Positions 1-11,330 of a stretch of DNA of 64,000 bases are shown in pieces. The position numbers and the translations under genes were made by a program. Where the stretch lies: the NCBI GenBank assembly GCA_917880885.1, contig OU862913.1:39961460-40025459 (forward strand), read 5' to 3'. Positions within the stretch are counted from its first letter, which is position 1, and every line of letters starts with the position of its first letter. A model generated the notes under the pieces. The model searched no databases and was not told the DNA's origin. It saw only the letters and a list, made by a program, of their open reading frames with translations. The stretch comes from Limnephilus marmoratus. Taxonomy: Eukaryota; Arthropoda; Insecta; Trichoptera; Limnephilidae.

Positions 1-341
1 TTAGACGTATTGACTCTTTCCCACTGAAAATTACAAATTGATTTCGAAAGACTGTATTTTTATCTAGTAAAGCTATGCTTTAAATTTTGAGAAAATATGT
101 TCGTTTTTAGTACAGTAAGCTTTTAACGTAGGTCGTTGGCAGATTTGTTACATTTTCAAACAAAATTTCGTATTTCATATAATCATGCAGTATAATAAAA
201 CAATAAATTATCTGGGAAAGCTATGTTTCAGAATTTTTATTTAAGTTTAATTAAAATCATTTTTAAAAAAATCCACCCACGTGTTTTGTGACGAAAATAC
301 TTCAGTTGGTCTATTTATTTACGGTCATACAAACTAATAAT
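1..341. other. AT-rich sequence, nothing recognised
   Basis: No open frame, RNA gene or repeat that I can name. It ends against the (AAT)n-like 3' end of a LINE on the minus strand. Confidence 0.5.
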
Positions 342-1205
342 AATAATAATTAATTTTCCAGGATGTGGGGAGGATAGTGCAATCCCACACGTCCCATAAG
401 TTATACATATTTACAAAACAGATTTTTTTTAAGTAAAAAAAGTAGATAGAATAGGAAAAAAAGTGATAATAGAAACAAAATAAATGGAACTGGCTCCAGT
501 GACTCGGTGTCTCATCAGACCGGCTAATCCGTGTAGTCCTAGCTCCGTAAACATTGAAGATGCGCTGCTGTATCTTCTGTATCCAAATATAATTCTGCAA
601 GCATCATTATATTGGATCCGGCGTCGTTCTATTGAGCTGGTTCGGTAGTGACACCATGTTTCACCTGTATATAGGTTAGTGTAAAATGCATTGAAAAATG
701 TTTATTTTACATTGTTACCGCATTTGAAGAATCTTCCAGCAATCATATTAGACAGTATACTGATACTTCTCCGCTTTCGTTCAATATCACCGTCATCCGA
801 GAGGTCTTCAGTAATAATGTATCCCAAGTATTTTACATTCTTAGATGCATTTATATTTTCCTCTTTAAGTTGTACATAGCATTTTCTCCATCGTAGAATT
901 CGATTAGTTCCGTCTTCTTGGGGTTGTACATCATGTTGTGGCATTTGTGTATTCTTCACAGATTTTTAATAATGTTCTCAACCCCTTGATCGGTGGAGCT
1001 AGGAGAATCATGTCGTGCGCGTAGCTTATGTGATTTAGGCATAAATTTTTAATACGATAGACCGCTCTGGTGTCCAGGTGATTTGATAACTCGTCCGTGT
1101 ATACATTGAACAGGATTGGGGACACCCTCCTTGCCTTACTACTGATCGCAAATATATCGGTTGGGAGTGCTACTTGCCTACCGTACAACGTTTTCCTGCT
1201 GGGAG
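342..1205 (-). pseudogene. LINE-gamma remnant: reverse transcriptase C-terminal part
   Basis: Read on the minus strand, frames give SPILFNVYTDELSN, then NHISYAHD in place of the YADD catalytic box, then VKYLGYIITEDLSDDGD and, further on, GYRRYSSASSMFTELG. It is broken by frameshifts, lacks the 5' half, and the active-site Asp is His. It ends in an AAT-rich tail at 342-355. Two + strand relatives lie at 19750 and 29901. Confidence 0.75.
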
Positions 1206-1739
1206 TGCTATCGGGATATTGTGTTGATGTATAATATACTTAAGATTTTTTTAACATTCCTATTTTGCTAAGACATTATTAAAAAATTATAAAAACCTAT
1301 GATCAAAAAAATAATTATAAAAAGTACACAATTTTAATAGCTTTATCATCACGCCTGAGTTATTATTGAAAAAAGCTGATACGGAGAATAATTAACCTAT
1401 CCCATTGCAACCACCCTATACGATCGTAAGAACATCTTTCGACAAAACATGAATTCCCAGGCGCTGGCTGGTTAATGGCCCTTAACTTGGTAGCGTTGGT
1501 TTTGTTATTTAATTTGTTTTAGATAAATTACACTCTATTTACTCGAAAACGACAGTTCTTATAATTAAAAAAACTATTCCACAAAGATAGGTGACTCTAT
1601 GTGTGATATAGTTTTACCAGTTTCCAAGAGTTTTCGGGTTCCATGTATATTTATAAATAGCTTTACAGAAATTATAACCATAACACTACATAATGAATCT
1701 CACCACCTATATAAATAATTCGTTTGAAAATTTTGTACA
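1206..1739. other. AT-rich spacer, nothing recognised
   Basis: No convincing coding or repeat structure was seen before the LINE-delta reverse transcriptase fragment begins. Confidence 0.4.
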
Positions 1740-2477
1740 TGTCGATGTGATTTGTACAGACTTCAAAAAAGCATTAATTTGACAAAGTCGACCATTATTA
1801 AAAAAATTGAGTGACCTCGGATTCTCTCAGGATTTTCTCGCTTTCGTAGCTAGCTATTTACTCAATCGTCGTCAGTATGTCAGTTACGGACACCAGTTTT
1901 CTCACGAATACAAAACTGACTCCGGGATTCCCCAGGGGTCGAATCTAGGACCCCTCTTCTTTCTTTTATTCATTAATGATATAGGCAAGACCATTAACCT
2001 CAATGTATCTCCTCTTCGCTGACGGTATTAAACTTTTCAGAGCTATTGAAAGTCATACAGATTCGATTCTTCTGCAGAAAGATCTTGATTCTCTTGTCAA
2101 ATGGTCGGAACTGAATAACTTACCATTCAGCAACCAGAAATGCAGTATCGTCACATTTACAAGATCACAAGATACATTTTTATTCTCATACCATATTAAT
2201 AAAATTATACTAACTCGCAAAAACGAGATTCGAGACCTTGGCGTGATTTTTGAAACAAATCTCTCTTTCAAATCTCAGATATCAGACATTGTCTCCCGCG
2301 CCAACAAAATGCTCGGTTTTGTTCTTCGTAATGCGAGATCATTTACTAATGGAATTGCAATACGAAGAACATATGAAGCACTTGTCCGCAGCATCCTGGA
2401 ATACAGCTCCATTATTTGGGCACCCTCTGAACAAAACCATATCCTAGAAATAGAAAAAGTTCCAAAAAGTTTATGCG
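1740..2477 (+). pseudogene. LINE-delta (Jockey/CR1-like) reverse transcriptase, first piece
   Basis: Two + frames carry reverse transcriptase blocks: LLNRRQYVSYG, DSGIPQGSNLGPLFF, then YLLFADGIKLF in which the second catalytic Asp is Gly, and later LEYSSIIWAPSE. The 5' end is truncated and there is a frameshift near 2000. The element is cut by the insertion of LINE-alpha and resumes after it. Confidence 0.8.
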
Positions 2478-3345
2478 TTTTTTTTTTTTTTTTACATTAA
2501 CTCCACACAGGAGGCCCTGAGGAAAATAATTTCCCTCGGGGCCTATGTCATCTGGGATGCTGTGTGGAGGGTCTTTTTGAGGAGAGGAAGGAATGAACAT
2601 TGGTCTTGAAGAGACCCATGTTGTAGGAAGGAGGAAACACAGAGGCCGGCAAATCATTCCACAGCCGAGCTGTTGAACACAAGAACGAGTCGAAGAAACG
2701 ACCCGTTCTCATGTGACAAATGTCAACCGTGTACAAACGTTGGGCACGCGTTTGGCGTGTTTCCCGACTATGCACCGGTGCCGAAGGGATCAATGATGCT
2801 AGTTCCTCGGAGCATCTTCCATTGTAATACCGGTAGAACAAGGATAGCATTCCCACCCGACGCCTGTGCTCTAAAGATTGCAATCCGTCTGCTAAGATGG
2901 GGGAATCTATCAAACGGACCGCCCGTTTCTGCACAGAGTCGAGGGTATTTTTCAGGTATTTTGGAGCTCCAGACCAGAGGTGGCTGCCAAATTCAACCGT
3001 GGGGCGCACTTGCGATTTGTACAGGGTTAGCAGTTGTGTACTATTAAAGTATCTGCGGGCCCTGTACAGTACGCCCAGTTTTTGGGAGGCTAACTTTACT
3101 CTGGCTTCGATGGAGCCCCCATACCTGAGCTGGTCACTTAGGGTTACACCAAGCATATCAATGGAGGGCCTGTTCAGAAGATTGCTTCCGTTGAAAGAGA
3201 CTAGATTTTCATTTCGATCCCTTTTAGACGTAATCAGACAAGATTGGGTCTTTGAAACATTAAATTCAACGAGATTATTTTTACCCCAAGAGAAAACACT
3301 CTCGAGGTAACCGTCCATTCTTTGCTTCAAAGCCTTACGAGCTGT
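2478..3345 (-). pseudogene. LINE-alpha (Jockey-like), 3' end inserted in LINE-delta
   Basis: The minus-strand frame 2548-3330 encodes about 260 aa of the part downstream of the reverse transcriptase core: MLGVTLSDQLRYGG, VRPTVEFGSHLWSG, SVQKRAVRLI, ARLWNDLPASVFP, ending SSKRPSTQHPR. It is followed by a 3' untranslated part with the CCTGAGG stem-loop and a poly(A) tail, seen as T's at 2478-2493. It is 5'-truncated and looks fairly young. Confidence 0.85.
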
Positions 3346-3845
3346 TGGAGTTACCTGTATATGAGGGAATATACATACTACCCATTCCTGTACCCATCTT
3401 TGTTCTTAACAGGAATGCTCGATCTTACTACCTTAGAAGCCCGCCGAAAAATATTTTTGGGGAAACATTTTTTTAAGCTGATCTCCGGTAGGTACTGTAC
3501 TGAATTCACCTATGTTGAAGGAGATTTACCTATATGTCCCTAACGCGTATACTCGTGGGAGATCCCACACACTTTTTTATGCTCCGAAAGCGAGAACTTC
3601 TTTTTTTCAGAATGCCTCATTAAATATCAGCAATTCAACTGCTTAACGATTCTGCATTGAGCATTGACATCTTCAATGTTACCTATAGAGAGTTCAGTAA
3701 TTATCTTTTGACATATGTCTCAACATAGTGAAACTGCCCCCTTGGCCTTTTTTTCTCTTATATTTTGTAATCTTCTCCGTATTAATTTGGTGTATAACTG
3801 TTTTATGGAGAACCTGAAAAAATAAATAAATAAATAAATAATAAT
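3346..3845 (+). pseudogene. LINE-delta, second piece and (AAAT)n tail
   Basis: The C-terminal part of LINE-delta resumes: YYPFLYPSLFLTG, LDLTTLEARRKIF, a conserved block of insect CR1/Jockey LINEs. KKFMRF before the insertion and LYMREY after it would join in frame. The element ends in an AAAT repeat at about 3818-3840. Confidence 0.75.
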
Positions 3846-4434
3846 AAATAATATTATTACAATACAAGAAAATTTGTTTTATTCTGCATTTTTTATCAAG
3901 AACCCGTCAAATTGACCGTTTCTGGAAATCTTCTGTTTATAACGAATTTACTTCCTTAAAAAGAATCTATATTACATTCTTGAACATAATATGAAGGTCT
4001 CGGGCGCAGATAGCGTCAACCCTCATTTTCTTACTTTTCGAGATAAACAAATTTTTTGTTTTCGCCTAATACCAAAATACAAACAATTTTAATTTTTTGA
4101 CATAATTTGAACATGATCTTTTTAAACTTAAGTATTTCAATTATTAATAATAAACACGAATTAAATATTTTCGCAAAGAATATCAGCTTTCCATACATTG
4201 ATTTATAGATAATTTAATGTTCCTTTGTTTATACGTCAGCGCGTGTGTTTCCACAGAAATCGTTCTAACTCCGTTATTGTTTTAGTTACATCCCTAAAAC
4301 CAAAAGTAAAAGGTCGATAGTAGATCAAACTGTACATCCCTAGAAGTTGTCTAAAGAAATATATGACAGGAATCAGCTGTCAGTCGCGTAATTGATAAAA
4401 AATATTTACCCGCGCAAATTTACTACCGGCGGCT
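3846..4434. other. AT-rich spacer, nothing recognised
   Basis: No coding or repeat feature seen, apart from ending at the target-site copy of the foldback element. Confidence 0.4.
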
Positions 4435-4443
4435 CCACCGCGC

Positions 4444-5232
4444 GGCTAAATTTCGGTTTACGGAAGGTCTTCCTAAATAATAAAACTTTTTTTTTATACT
4501 AACTATTGGCTGGAGAATCCGAATCCGAAAGAATTTTTTTTCGGAAAGCAATATTAACAAAGTTACACGACTTTAAAATTTTCTATACGCACACATGAAA
4601 ATCGACATTTAGGAAGCATTTTGACAGTTTAAAGTCATAGAAATAGCCATACCAAAGATATTAAACCACATAAAATTAAGTGTTGCCAAATCAATAACTA
4701 ACTTAAGTAATTATTTTTTATAAATTTTACTCACTTTTGGCGAAGCCGCTAAACTACTTGAAAACAGTGATATTTTTTTTAAATTGACGCGAGCAGGCGG
4801 TATAAAGGGGCACAAACCATGTGACACAAACCTAGCGTAGCCGCTAAACTACTTGAAAATGTAGGCTGTTTTTTTAAATTGACGCGAGCAGGCGGTATAA
4901 AGGGGCACAAACCATGTTACACAAACCTAGATTCAACGGACGAAGAAGATTTGGTCGATTTATAAGGTATGTTTGATGATATTATTGCATGGTAACATTT
5001 AATTTTGTGTGGTAAAACATCTTTCTAGTTTATCTATGACTTTAAACTGTCATAATGCTTCCAATATGTCGATTTTCATGTGTGCGTATAGAAAATTTTA
5101 AAGTCGTGTAACTTTGTTAATATTGCTTTCCGAAAAAAAAATCTTTCAGTTTTGGATTTTCCGGCCCATAATTAGTATAAAAAAAATAAAAATAAATTAT
5201 CTAGGAAGACCTTCCGTAAACCGAAATTATTC
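4444..5232. mobile_element. Foldback/MULE-like non-autonomous DNA element, 789 bp
   Basis: Long inverted repeats of about 200 bp (4444-4660 and 5030-5232), sharing TTTCGGTTTACGGAAGG at the outside and CGCACACATGAAAATCGACA inside, enclose a centre with a tandem duplication of about 88 bp (4739-4928). The 9-bp sequence CCACCGCGC lies directly outside both ends (4435-4443, 5233-5241) as a target duplication. Long inverted repeats and a 9-bp duplication fit foldback or Mutator-like elements. There is no transposase. Confidence 0.85.
4739..4928. repeat. Two-copy tandem repeat inside the foldback element
   Basis: Two units of about 88 bp, each holding GCCGCTAAACTACTTGAAAA and GACGCGAGCAGGCGGTATAA, form the core between the inverted arms. 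Confidence 0.85.
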
Positions 5233-5241
5233 CCACCGCGC

Positions 5242-5950
5242 TCCACATTTTTAATTTTTATTAAATATTTTTATATGAAATGATAAAAAAGTGAGGTAAC
5301 AAAAGTGTTTATTACACATATTTACAATAGAATAAGTATTGTTGTTTACATAATCTGTGATTTTTGTACCGTTTTCACATAAAAACATCACGGGAGTCAT
5401 TTTTACCTATTTTTAATGTTTGCGTTCTAAATTTTAAAATTTAAAAATGCTAATATTTATTTGTAATATAATAATTTGAAAGCTTATTTTGTAAACTTTC
5501 TAAAACAGTTTTTACTATTCGGCTACATTCAGAAATGTTTCATTTATAGAGTTTTAATTGTGAAGCGGTAATAACAAAAAGTTTTCGTAAAATGTCATTT
5601 AGTTAGAGACAGTTAAAGTGCTTAAATGGTGACTTTCAAAGGGGTTAATTTGATTTTAAAAAAAATTGCAATCAATAATTGGTATAACACCTAATTTGTT
5701 GAACACATTCTTAATAAAATAAAATTCTGAATAAATTTCTTGAATCCTACACTTATCCTATATAAAAAGATAAGGATCAGCAAAAGTAGAGGAAAATAAT
5801 ATTTTTAAAAAACAAACATTCCAATTCTATAAGATAGATTGTACCAAATACAATTCTGTCATCACTTTAGACAAATACATAATAACTAAAAAAATACATG
5901 TTAAAATAAGAAATGCAAAATTCATAATGTAAAGTTTATCTCAACATTTT
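5242..5950. other. AT-rich spacer, nothing recognised
   Basis: No coding frame or repeat could be supported here. Confidence 0.4.
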
Positions 5951-6342
5951 TGACGGCCTCCGTGGTCGAGGGATAATGCTCTCGATTAACAAACCAAAAT
6001 CGCGGGTTCAAAGACGGCGGGTGCAAATAAATTTTATTTGATTAATTTATTTTATTTCAAAATCAATTAATGAAAAATAATATTAAGTATATTTTCGGCT
6101 CTCTCCAGAGTGGAAGATACTCTGAGTATCGCCCTGGTGTACAACCACCATTCAGAATTGTAACGATGCTTGAAATTTTATTAACCGCGTTTGGTGACCA
6201 GATTCAAATAGCCAGGTACATCCCCATCTTCCTCTTTCCCACCTTCTTTCCCTCCCCACTACCTTCATCCTCACAACATTTCCCATTCGGGGATGCAATA
6301 GTCTCACTGGCTCCAGACGGGAGCAGTTGGGAGTTTTTTTTT
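5951..6342 (+). mobile_element. SINE-B copy, tRNA-like head, cut by an RTE-like LINE
   Basis: Starts with a tRNA-like head (GGCCTCCGTGGTCGAGGG and CGCGGGTTCAAA, resembling pol III A and B boxes). The body contains CCAGAGTGGAAGATACTC and TATCGCCCTGGTG, and it ends CCAGACGGGAGCAGTTGGGAG. Relatives in this window are at 10960, 31545, 42241, 43968, 50530 and 63690. Confidence 0.8.
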
Positions 6343-7132
6343 CTTCTTCTTCTTCTTAGATGGCGCTACAGCCCATATCGGGCTTTGGCCTCCTGCAACA
6401 GTCGCCTCCAACTCCTCCTGTCCTCAGCGGCTGACTTCCAGTTTGGTACCTGGAGAAGCTGTGCTGCATCCCCTCTTACTTCGTCTTCCCACCTCAGTCT
6501 GGGTCTTCCCACTTTTCTCTTTCCACCTGGGTGTCCAGTCAAAATTCTTTTTGGGACGCGTGTATCCGGCATTCTCTGTACATGCCCAGCCCATCTCAGC
6601 CTGAGGAGTCTCATATGTGTTGAGATGCTAGGTGCCTTATATATATCATACAATTCTGTATTGTGCCGGATGCGCCACTGTTCACCCTCTTTCACGGGTC
6701 CACATATTCTTCTCAGCACTTTCCTTTCAAAAGTATCCAGCATTTCAGCCATCTTTACCGTCAGTGTCAGCGCCTCACATCCATATGCCAATACAGTTCT
6801 AACAATGGTCTTATATATGGTTATTTTGGTTTTTCTATGGACACTACGTGACTTAAATACTGGCAGCAAAGAGAAGTATGTTTTGTTGGCTGCTGTGATT
6901 CTCCTTCTGATTTCTGCTGGATCCTCATTATTCTCTGTCAGACTGGAGCCCAGGTAGGCGAATTGGTCGACCACTTCGTATAAGTAGTTGTCTTTGAATT
7001 GTGCACTACTTCTTCTTCTGTGTGAAGGGTTCCTGCTCTGTATCATCATTTTCGTTTTGTTGACATTAACCTGCAGTCCTACTTCCCGTGCTGCTGTTTC
7101 TAAAGGATCGAAGACCTCCTTAATGGCTGAAA
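6343..7132 (-). pseudogene. LINE-epsilon (RTE-like), 5'-truncated insertion
   Basis: The minus frame 6366-7049 encodes 227 aa of the post-reverse-transcriptase region: VDQFAYLGSSLTENN, RTVLAYGCEALTLT, LRWAGHVQRMPDTRVPKR, KVGRPRLRWEDEV. The 3' tail is a GAA repeat. The 16-bp TTGGGAGTTTTTTTTT is repeated at 6327-6342 and 7133-7148 as a target duplication, so this is a clean insertion into SINE-B. The frame is uninterrupted but lacks the polymerase core. Confidence 0.87.
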
Positions 7133-7148
7133 TTGGGAGTTTTTTTTT

Positions 7149-7640
7149 ACTGAGCTTAACAGAGTTCTATTGTATCTCAGCCGTTGTGCATTTTGTCGGT
7201 CTGTAATTTTTGTGTACGTTCCGTTTCCGGTCCAAGGTGATGGCCGTTCTAATAGTTCAGTAAAGATTCCTTTTTGACACGTGAAATCGTCATGTTTATA
7301 TAGATTTCCTAAATTGTTTTTTTTTCAATGTTATAGTAGATACCTCTTTACCTCTCTGAATGAAGAAAGTGTAAAAAAAATTGTCACTGAGATAGTGGCG
7401 TTTCTTTGGAAGAATTAATTAAATGCTTATTAAAAATAATTTTAAAATGTTACAATAAATATATGGTTTATAGTAAGGTGAGTATAAGGGTATTTAAGTA
7501 CCTACTTACAAATCTTATATATAAGGCGGAAATTTTAGTTTTGATTTATTAAATACGATAAATATAGAAACACGTTTTTGGACACGAGACATGCTTGCTG
7601 AAGTCTCCGGCATTGCCCGAACTTACGCATTTTGCGTGGG
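7149..7640 (+). repeat. Repeat X, copy 1
   Basis: About 490 bp including ACTGAGCTTAACAGAG, TTTTGTCGGTCTGTAA, a GTAGATACCT stretch, TAAGTACCTACTTACAAA and CCGGCATTGCCCG. It follows a SINE-B here and again at 11331; a shorter relative is at 34012. Its class is unknown to me. Confidence 0.65.
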
Positions 7641-7861
7641 TGTGGGAAAGTATTTTTTTTTAATTTGAACAATTTTCTTTTAATAATAATTTTTGAAGGG
7701 TTTTCCCAAAATTATTATTTTTTTGGTTATCTCCTACCTTATTATTATTGTTTCCAATTCAGAAAGATAGCATTCAATAAGATGGGAAAAAAATAATTTG
7801 AAGATAATATTATTATTATTTAAATGTGAAATTTGAGATTGACGAAAATGACTGTAAAATA

Positions 7862-8035
7862 AGAGGTCTCGGTAGCCGTATTGTTTAAGGCGTTTGTCTC
7901 AGTTAGACAAGAATCCTGGGTTCGAGTCCCGGTTGTGACCATTATCTTTTAATTTTTTGGGTCTTTTTCTTTTTCATTTTTCGTTAAGATTTTTAGTATT
8001 CTCTTCTTCTTCAATAAAGCAATTATCGTCTTATT
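7862..8035 (+). mobile_element. SINE-A copy (tRNA-derived)
   Basis: Has a tRNA-like head with GGTAGCCGTATTG, GTCTCAGTTAGACAAGA and CTGGGTTCGAGTCCCGG (B box), followed by ACCATTATC and a T-rich body ending CTTCTTCTTCAATAAAG. The head is too degraded to be a working tRNA gene. Confidence 0.75.
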
Positions 8036-8179
8036 GAACCACAGTGTGCAAAATTTCATTATTCGCGGAATAAAACGAGAGATTGATGTAAAAAAATAAA
8101 TCCAGGCCGCCCTCCCGCCACAGACACTCTCCTTTATATAATGTATAACTAAATAGAAACAGTATTTTGTCTCTCCTAG

Positions 8180-8700
8180 TTAACTACAATTATGGGATTA
8201 AGTAGGTACCTTCTCATAATATAATATTAAAAAATGGATTTATATACCCCGTGATTTTCACGGGTCTGTGTTAGGTATTAAAAATAACTCTTTCAAATGT
8301 GTCTATGTCTGTAACTGCGGTTTAATGAACTCTAGAACGTTCGCTCTTAATTTAAGTTTAATTTTAAACATAGGAACTGATTGTGGAAAAATTCAAACGT
8401 GCGATTAAGTAGGTCCCAACCAATGATATAATATATAAAATTGGAATTAGAGTAGTACTAGGTATTAAAAAAAGTACAAACTAATTTGAATTGTACCTAC
8501 TATAGTACCTACTATATAATTTTAATTGTATCAGTAACTGCGGTTCAATGAACCTAAGACTTTTGCTATGAATTTAAGTAGGTATCGTTTTAAACAATTG
8601 AAACCAAAAGTGGGAAAAATCCAAACATGTTATTAAGTAGGTACCTACTTATCCCGTGATTTTCCATGGGTTTGCGCTAGGTATTCAAATACTAATTTTG
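8180..8700. repeat. Two diverged tandem units of about 260 bp
   Basis: Each unit carries AAGTAGGTACC, CCCGTGATTTTC, GTAACTGCGGTT-AATGAAC and GAATTTAAG or a close variant. The repeated CCCGTGATTTTCACGGG can form a hairpin. No coding potential. Confidence 0.65.
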
Positions 8701-8718
8701 TTTGGGCTTCTTTTTTTC

Positions 8719-9020
8719 CATTAGCTCCACACTGGACGCCCTGAGGATAAATATTCCCCTCAGAACCTGTTTCATCTTAGAGGATGCTGTGTGGAGGGTT
8801 TTTTAAGGGACGGAAGAAGAGTATGGTCTGAGATAGAAACGGGTATGAATGTGGAGGTCAGCGTGTCCAGGAGTGACGGGCGTACGAATCCATCCCTTCA
8901 ACCTTCAACTGCCGTGCAAGACAATGTGTTGAGGGGATCTGGCTGGAGAGTTCAAAAGACCTCCTCAACCAGTGTCTCTCAATCCAGCCTACCACGCAGC
9001 AGGTGTTTCAGCAATTTTCC
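8719..9020 (-). mobile_element. SINE-C copy, truncated
   Basis: Minus-strand SINE-C: on the + strand it reads TAGCTCCACACTGGACGCCC, the CCTGAGG stem, GATGCTGTGTGGAGGG, and body text down to CCTACCACGCAGCAGG. The 5' head is missing. Confidence 0.75.
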
Positions 9021-9037
9021 ATTTTACATTAATTTAA

Positions 9038-10266
9038 CACTAGAAAGACCGAGTACTGCTCCATACCTATAAAGACCACGACCGGCATTTTGACGGCTGA
9101 TCACTTTTTTTTCCTCGGGGCTTCCTGGAAAAAACATGTGAGTGCAAAATGCTGCAATTTTAGTACAAGCATGTGTTATGTTTGTACAATATCGAATTGT
9201 TACGTTTTTTTATAAAATCGAATGCACTCTCCGCAAACGGGTTTCTTACAATTATCACACCTATCATTTATTTGGTTTTTATTATATTTTTTATTAATTT
9301 GGCACTATCGTCTTTCAGTAATTTTATTTTCCGTTTTCTTTTCTTTTTCGTTTATATTAGCTCCACATTTTTTGTGGAAAGAAAAAATAATTGCCCCAAG
9401 GAAAATAATTCCCCTCAGGGCATTTGTCATCTTTTGAGATGCGGTGTGGAGGGTACCTATAGGAAAAGGAAGAAGAATAGGTTCGGGGAAGGAAATGAGG
9501 TGAGGGGTGGGTGGGAAACTGGGGTTCAGTGTGTTCAAGAGTGCCCGACGTATGAATCTGTCCCCACCACTGCGGTGCAAGGCAATTTTTTGAGAGTCCT
9601 GCTGCCAAGGTCAAAAGATCACCCTCAACCGTTCCCTGCCGATCTGGCCTGCCACGCAGTTGTTTGGCAGACGCATCTAACCCCATGAACCCGAGCACCC
9701 CTGCTAAGTCACAAAATATAACAAACCTCTTGGGGTGACCTATGGCAGACGTGTTGGTTATCCAATAAATGATTCTGTTAGTTCTTCAGAAACTAACGCA
9801 GCTGGATCAACTCTGGTATTTGTATACTCTGTCCTTCTCCAACAAGCCATAAAATAAATTTGAGCGAGAGCAATATTTTTTCGGTATTTTTATAAATTAT
9901 GTGACAGTGACCAATCAACGTACAGATCAAGTATGAATAATACGCGATACCAAAAGAAAGAAACAGACATAATAGTACTATCATAAATGAGGAGGAATGG
10001 GTATGTTGTTAACTTGGATAAAGAAGGTTGTAAACGAACTCAGCATTATGGCCCAAACCGTCACATTGACGGCGGCGGTCTTTGTAGGTATAAGTCAATA
10101 TATCTCAAAAAGTAATTAAGACACATACCTATTTTTTTCACCATAGTTGTTAAACCATAAATCATGAAATGTTAAAGAAAATCACACCAATACAATAATT
10201 ATTAAGCATTATATCGTCACTTTACTTCGGGCTGCCGTCAAAATGAAGGCTCCGGTCTTTCTAGTG
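9038..10266. mobile_element. piggyBac-like MITE with nested SINE-C
   Basis: Inverted termini CACTAGAAAGACCG at 9038 and its complement CGGTCTTTCTAGTG ending at 10266 are flanked by TTAA on the left and TTAC (one change) on the right. Subterminal inverted repeats with AAAGACC and TTTGACGGC lie near 9073-9100 and 10055-10085. The TTAA target and CACTAGAAAGACCG-type ends fit piggyBac. No transposase frame is present. Confidence 0.78.
9355..9774 (-). mobile_element. SINE-C copy inside the piggyBac-like MITE
   Basis: Full-length minus copy running from TTAGCTCCACA through the stem-loop to CCATGAACCCGAGCACCCC, CCTCTTGGGGTGACCTATGG and GTTGGTTATCCAATAAA at the head. It interrupts the MITE, so it arrived later. 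Confidence 0.8.
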
Positions 10267-10429
10267 TTACACAACTTTATTTTTATAATAACTTTTGAAG
10301 GATATTTTCTACCTTTTTTTAATTGTTTCCAATTCAAAAATCCAATAATAAGGAATGAAAAAATAGTTGAAGATAATATTGTTATAATTGAAATTTGAAA
10401 TATGGGATTGACAAAAATGATTTCAAAAT

Positions 10430-10960
10430 GAGAGGTCTCCATAGCCGAATTGAAGCATTTGTCTCAGTTAGACGAGAGATCCTGGATCCTGGGTTCGAGT
10501 CCAGTAGCCACCATTATCTATAATTTCGTCTCAATTAGACGAGAGATCCTGGATCCTGGGTTCGAGTCCAGTAGCCACCATTATCTATAATTTCGTCTCA
10601 GTTAGACGAGAGATCCTGGATCCTGGGTTCGAGTCCCAGTAGCCACCATTATCTATAATTTCGTCTCAGTTAGACGAGAGATCCTGGAACCTGGGTTCGA
10701 GTCCAGTAGCCACCATTATCTATAATTTCGTCTCAGTTAGACGAGAGATCCTGGATCCCGGGTTCGAGTCCCAGTAGCCGCCATTTTCTATAATTTCGTC
10801 TCAGTTAGACGAGAGATCCTGGATCCTGGGTTCGAGTCCAGTAGCCACCATTATCTATAATTTCGTCTCAGACGAAAGATCCTGGATCCTGGGTTCGAGT
10901 CCCAGTAGCCATCATTATCTATAATTTCGTCTCAGTTAGACGAGAGATCCTGGATCCTGT
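10430..10960 (+). mobile_element. SINE-A copy with internally amplified B-box region
   Basis: Begins like other SINE-A heads (GAGGTCTCCATAGCCGAATTG) but the segment with the anticodon-side arm and B box is repeated in tandem. It is followed without a gap by a SINE-B. Confidence 0.8.
10461..10959 (+). repeat. 67-bp minisatellite, seven full units plus a partial
   Basis: Unit starts GTCTCAGTTAGACGAGAGAT, contains CTGGGTTCGAGTCCAGTAGC and ends TATCTATAATTTC. Units differ by single bases; one lacks the TTAG of the arm. The eighth stops at CTGGATCCTG where SINE-B begins. Every full unit carries a pol III B-box-like GGTTCGAGTC. Confidence 0.93.
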
Positions 10961-11330
10961 GGTAAGGCGGTCGAGTGGTAAGGCTCTCGACTAACAAAGC
11001 AAAAGTTGCGCGTTCAAATCCGGCTGGGCTAATAAATTTCAATTCATTTGTGTTATTTCACAATTGATTAAATAGAAATAATAAGTCTTATATTAGCGGT
11101 ACGTTCCAGAGTGGAAAATGCTCTCAGTATCACCCTGGTGAAAAACCACCATTCAAATTTGAAAATTTGCTTGAAATGGCTTTAGCTGTGTTTAGTGACC
11201 AGATCTGAATTGCCAGGTACTTTCCCAATTACCTCTTCCCCTCCCTCCCCCACCCCACTATATTCCCCCTATCTCACTTGCTCCAGACGGGAGCAGTTAG
11301 GGCTTTTATGCGGTACTCAAATTTTTTTTT
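10960..11330 (+). mobile_element. SINE-B copy
   Basis: tRNA-like head GTGGTAAGGCGGTCGAGTGG with GCGCGTTCAAATCC, body with TTCCAGAGTGGAAAATGCTC and TATCACCCTGGTG, ending CCAGACGGGAGCAGTTAGGG. Near full length. Confidence 0.82.

Noticed and set aside
6070..6957. 295-codon plus frame
   Set aside because: It crosses from SINE-B into the antisense strand of the RTE-like LINE; the real coding frame is on the minus strand.
10461..10959. CRISPR-like array of regular repeats
   Set aside because: Units are contiguous with no variable spacers, and the genome is eukaryotic; it is a minisatellite.
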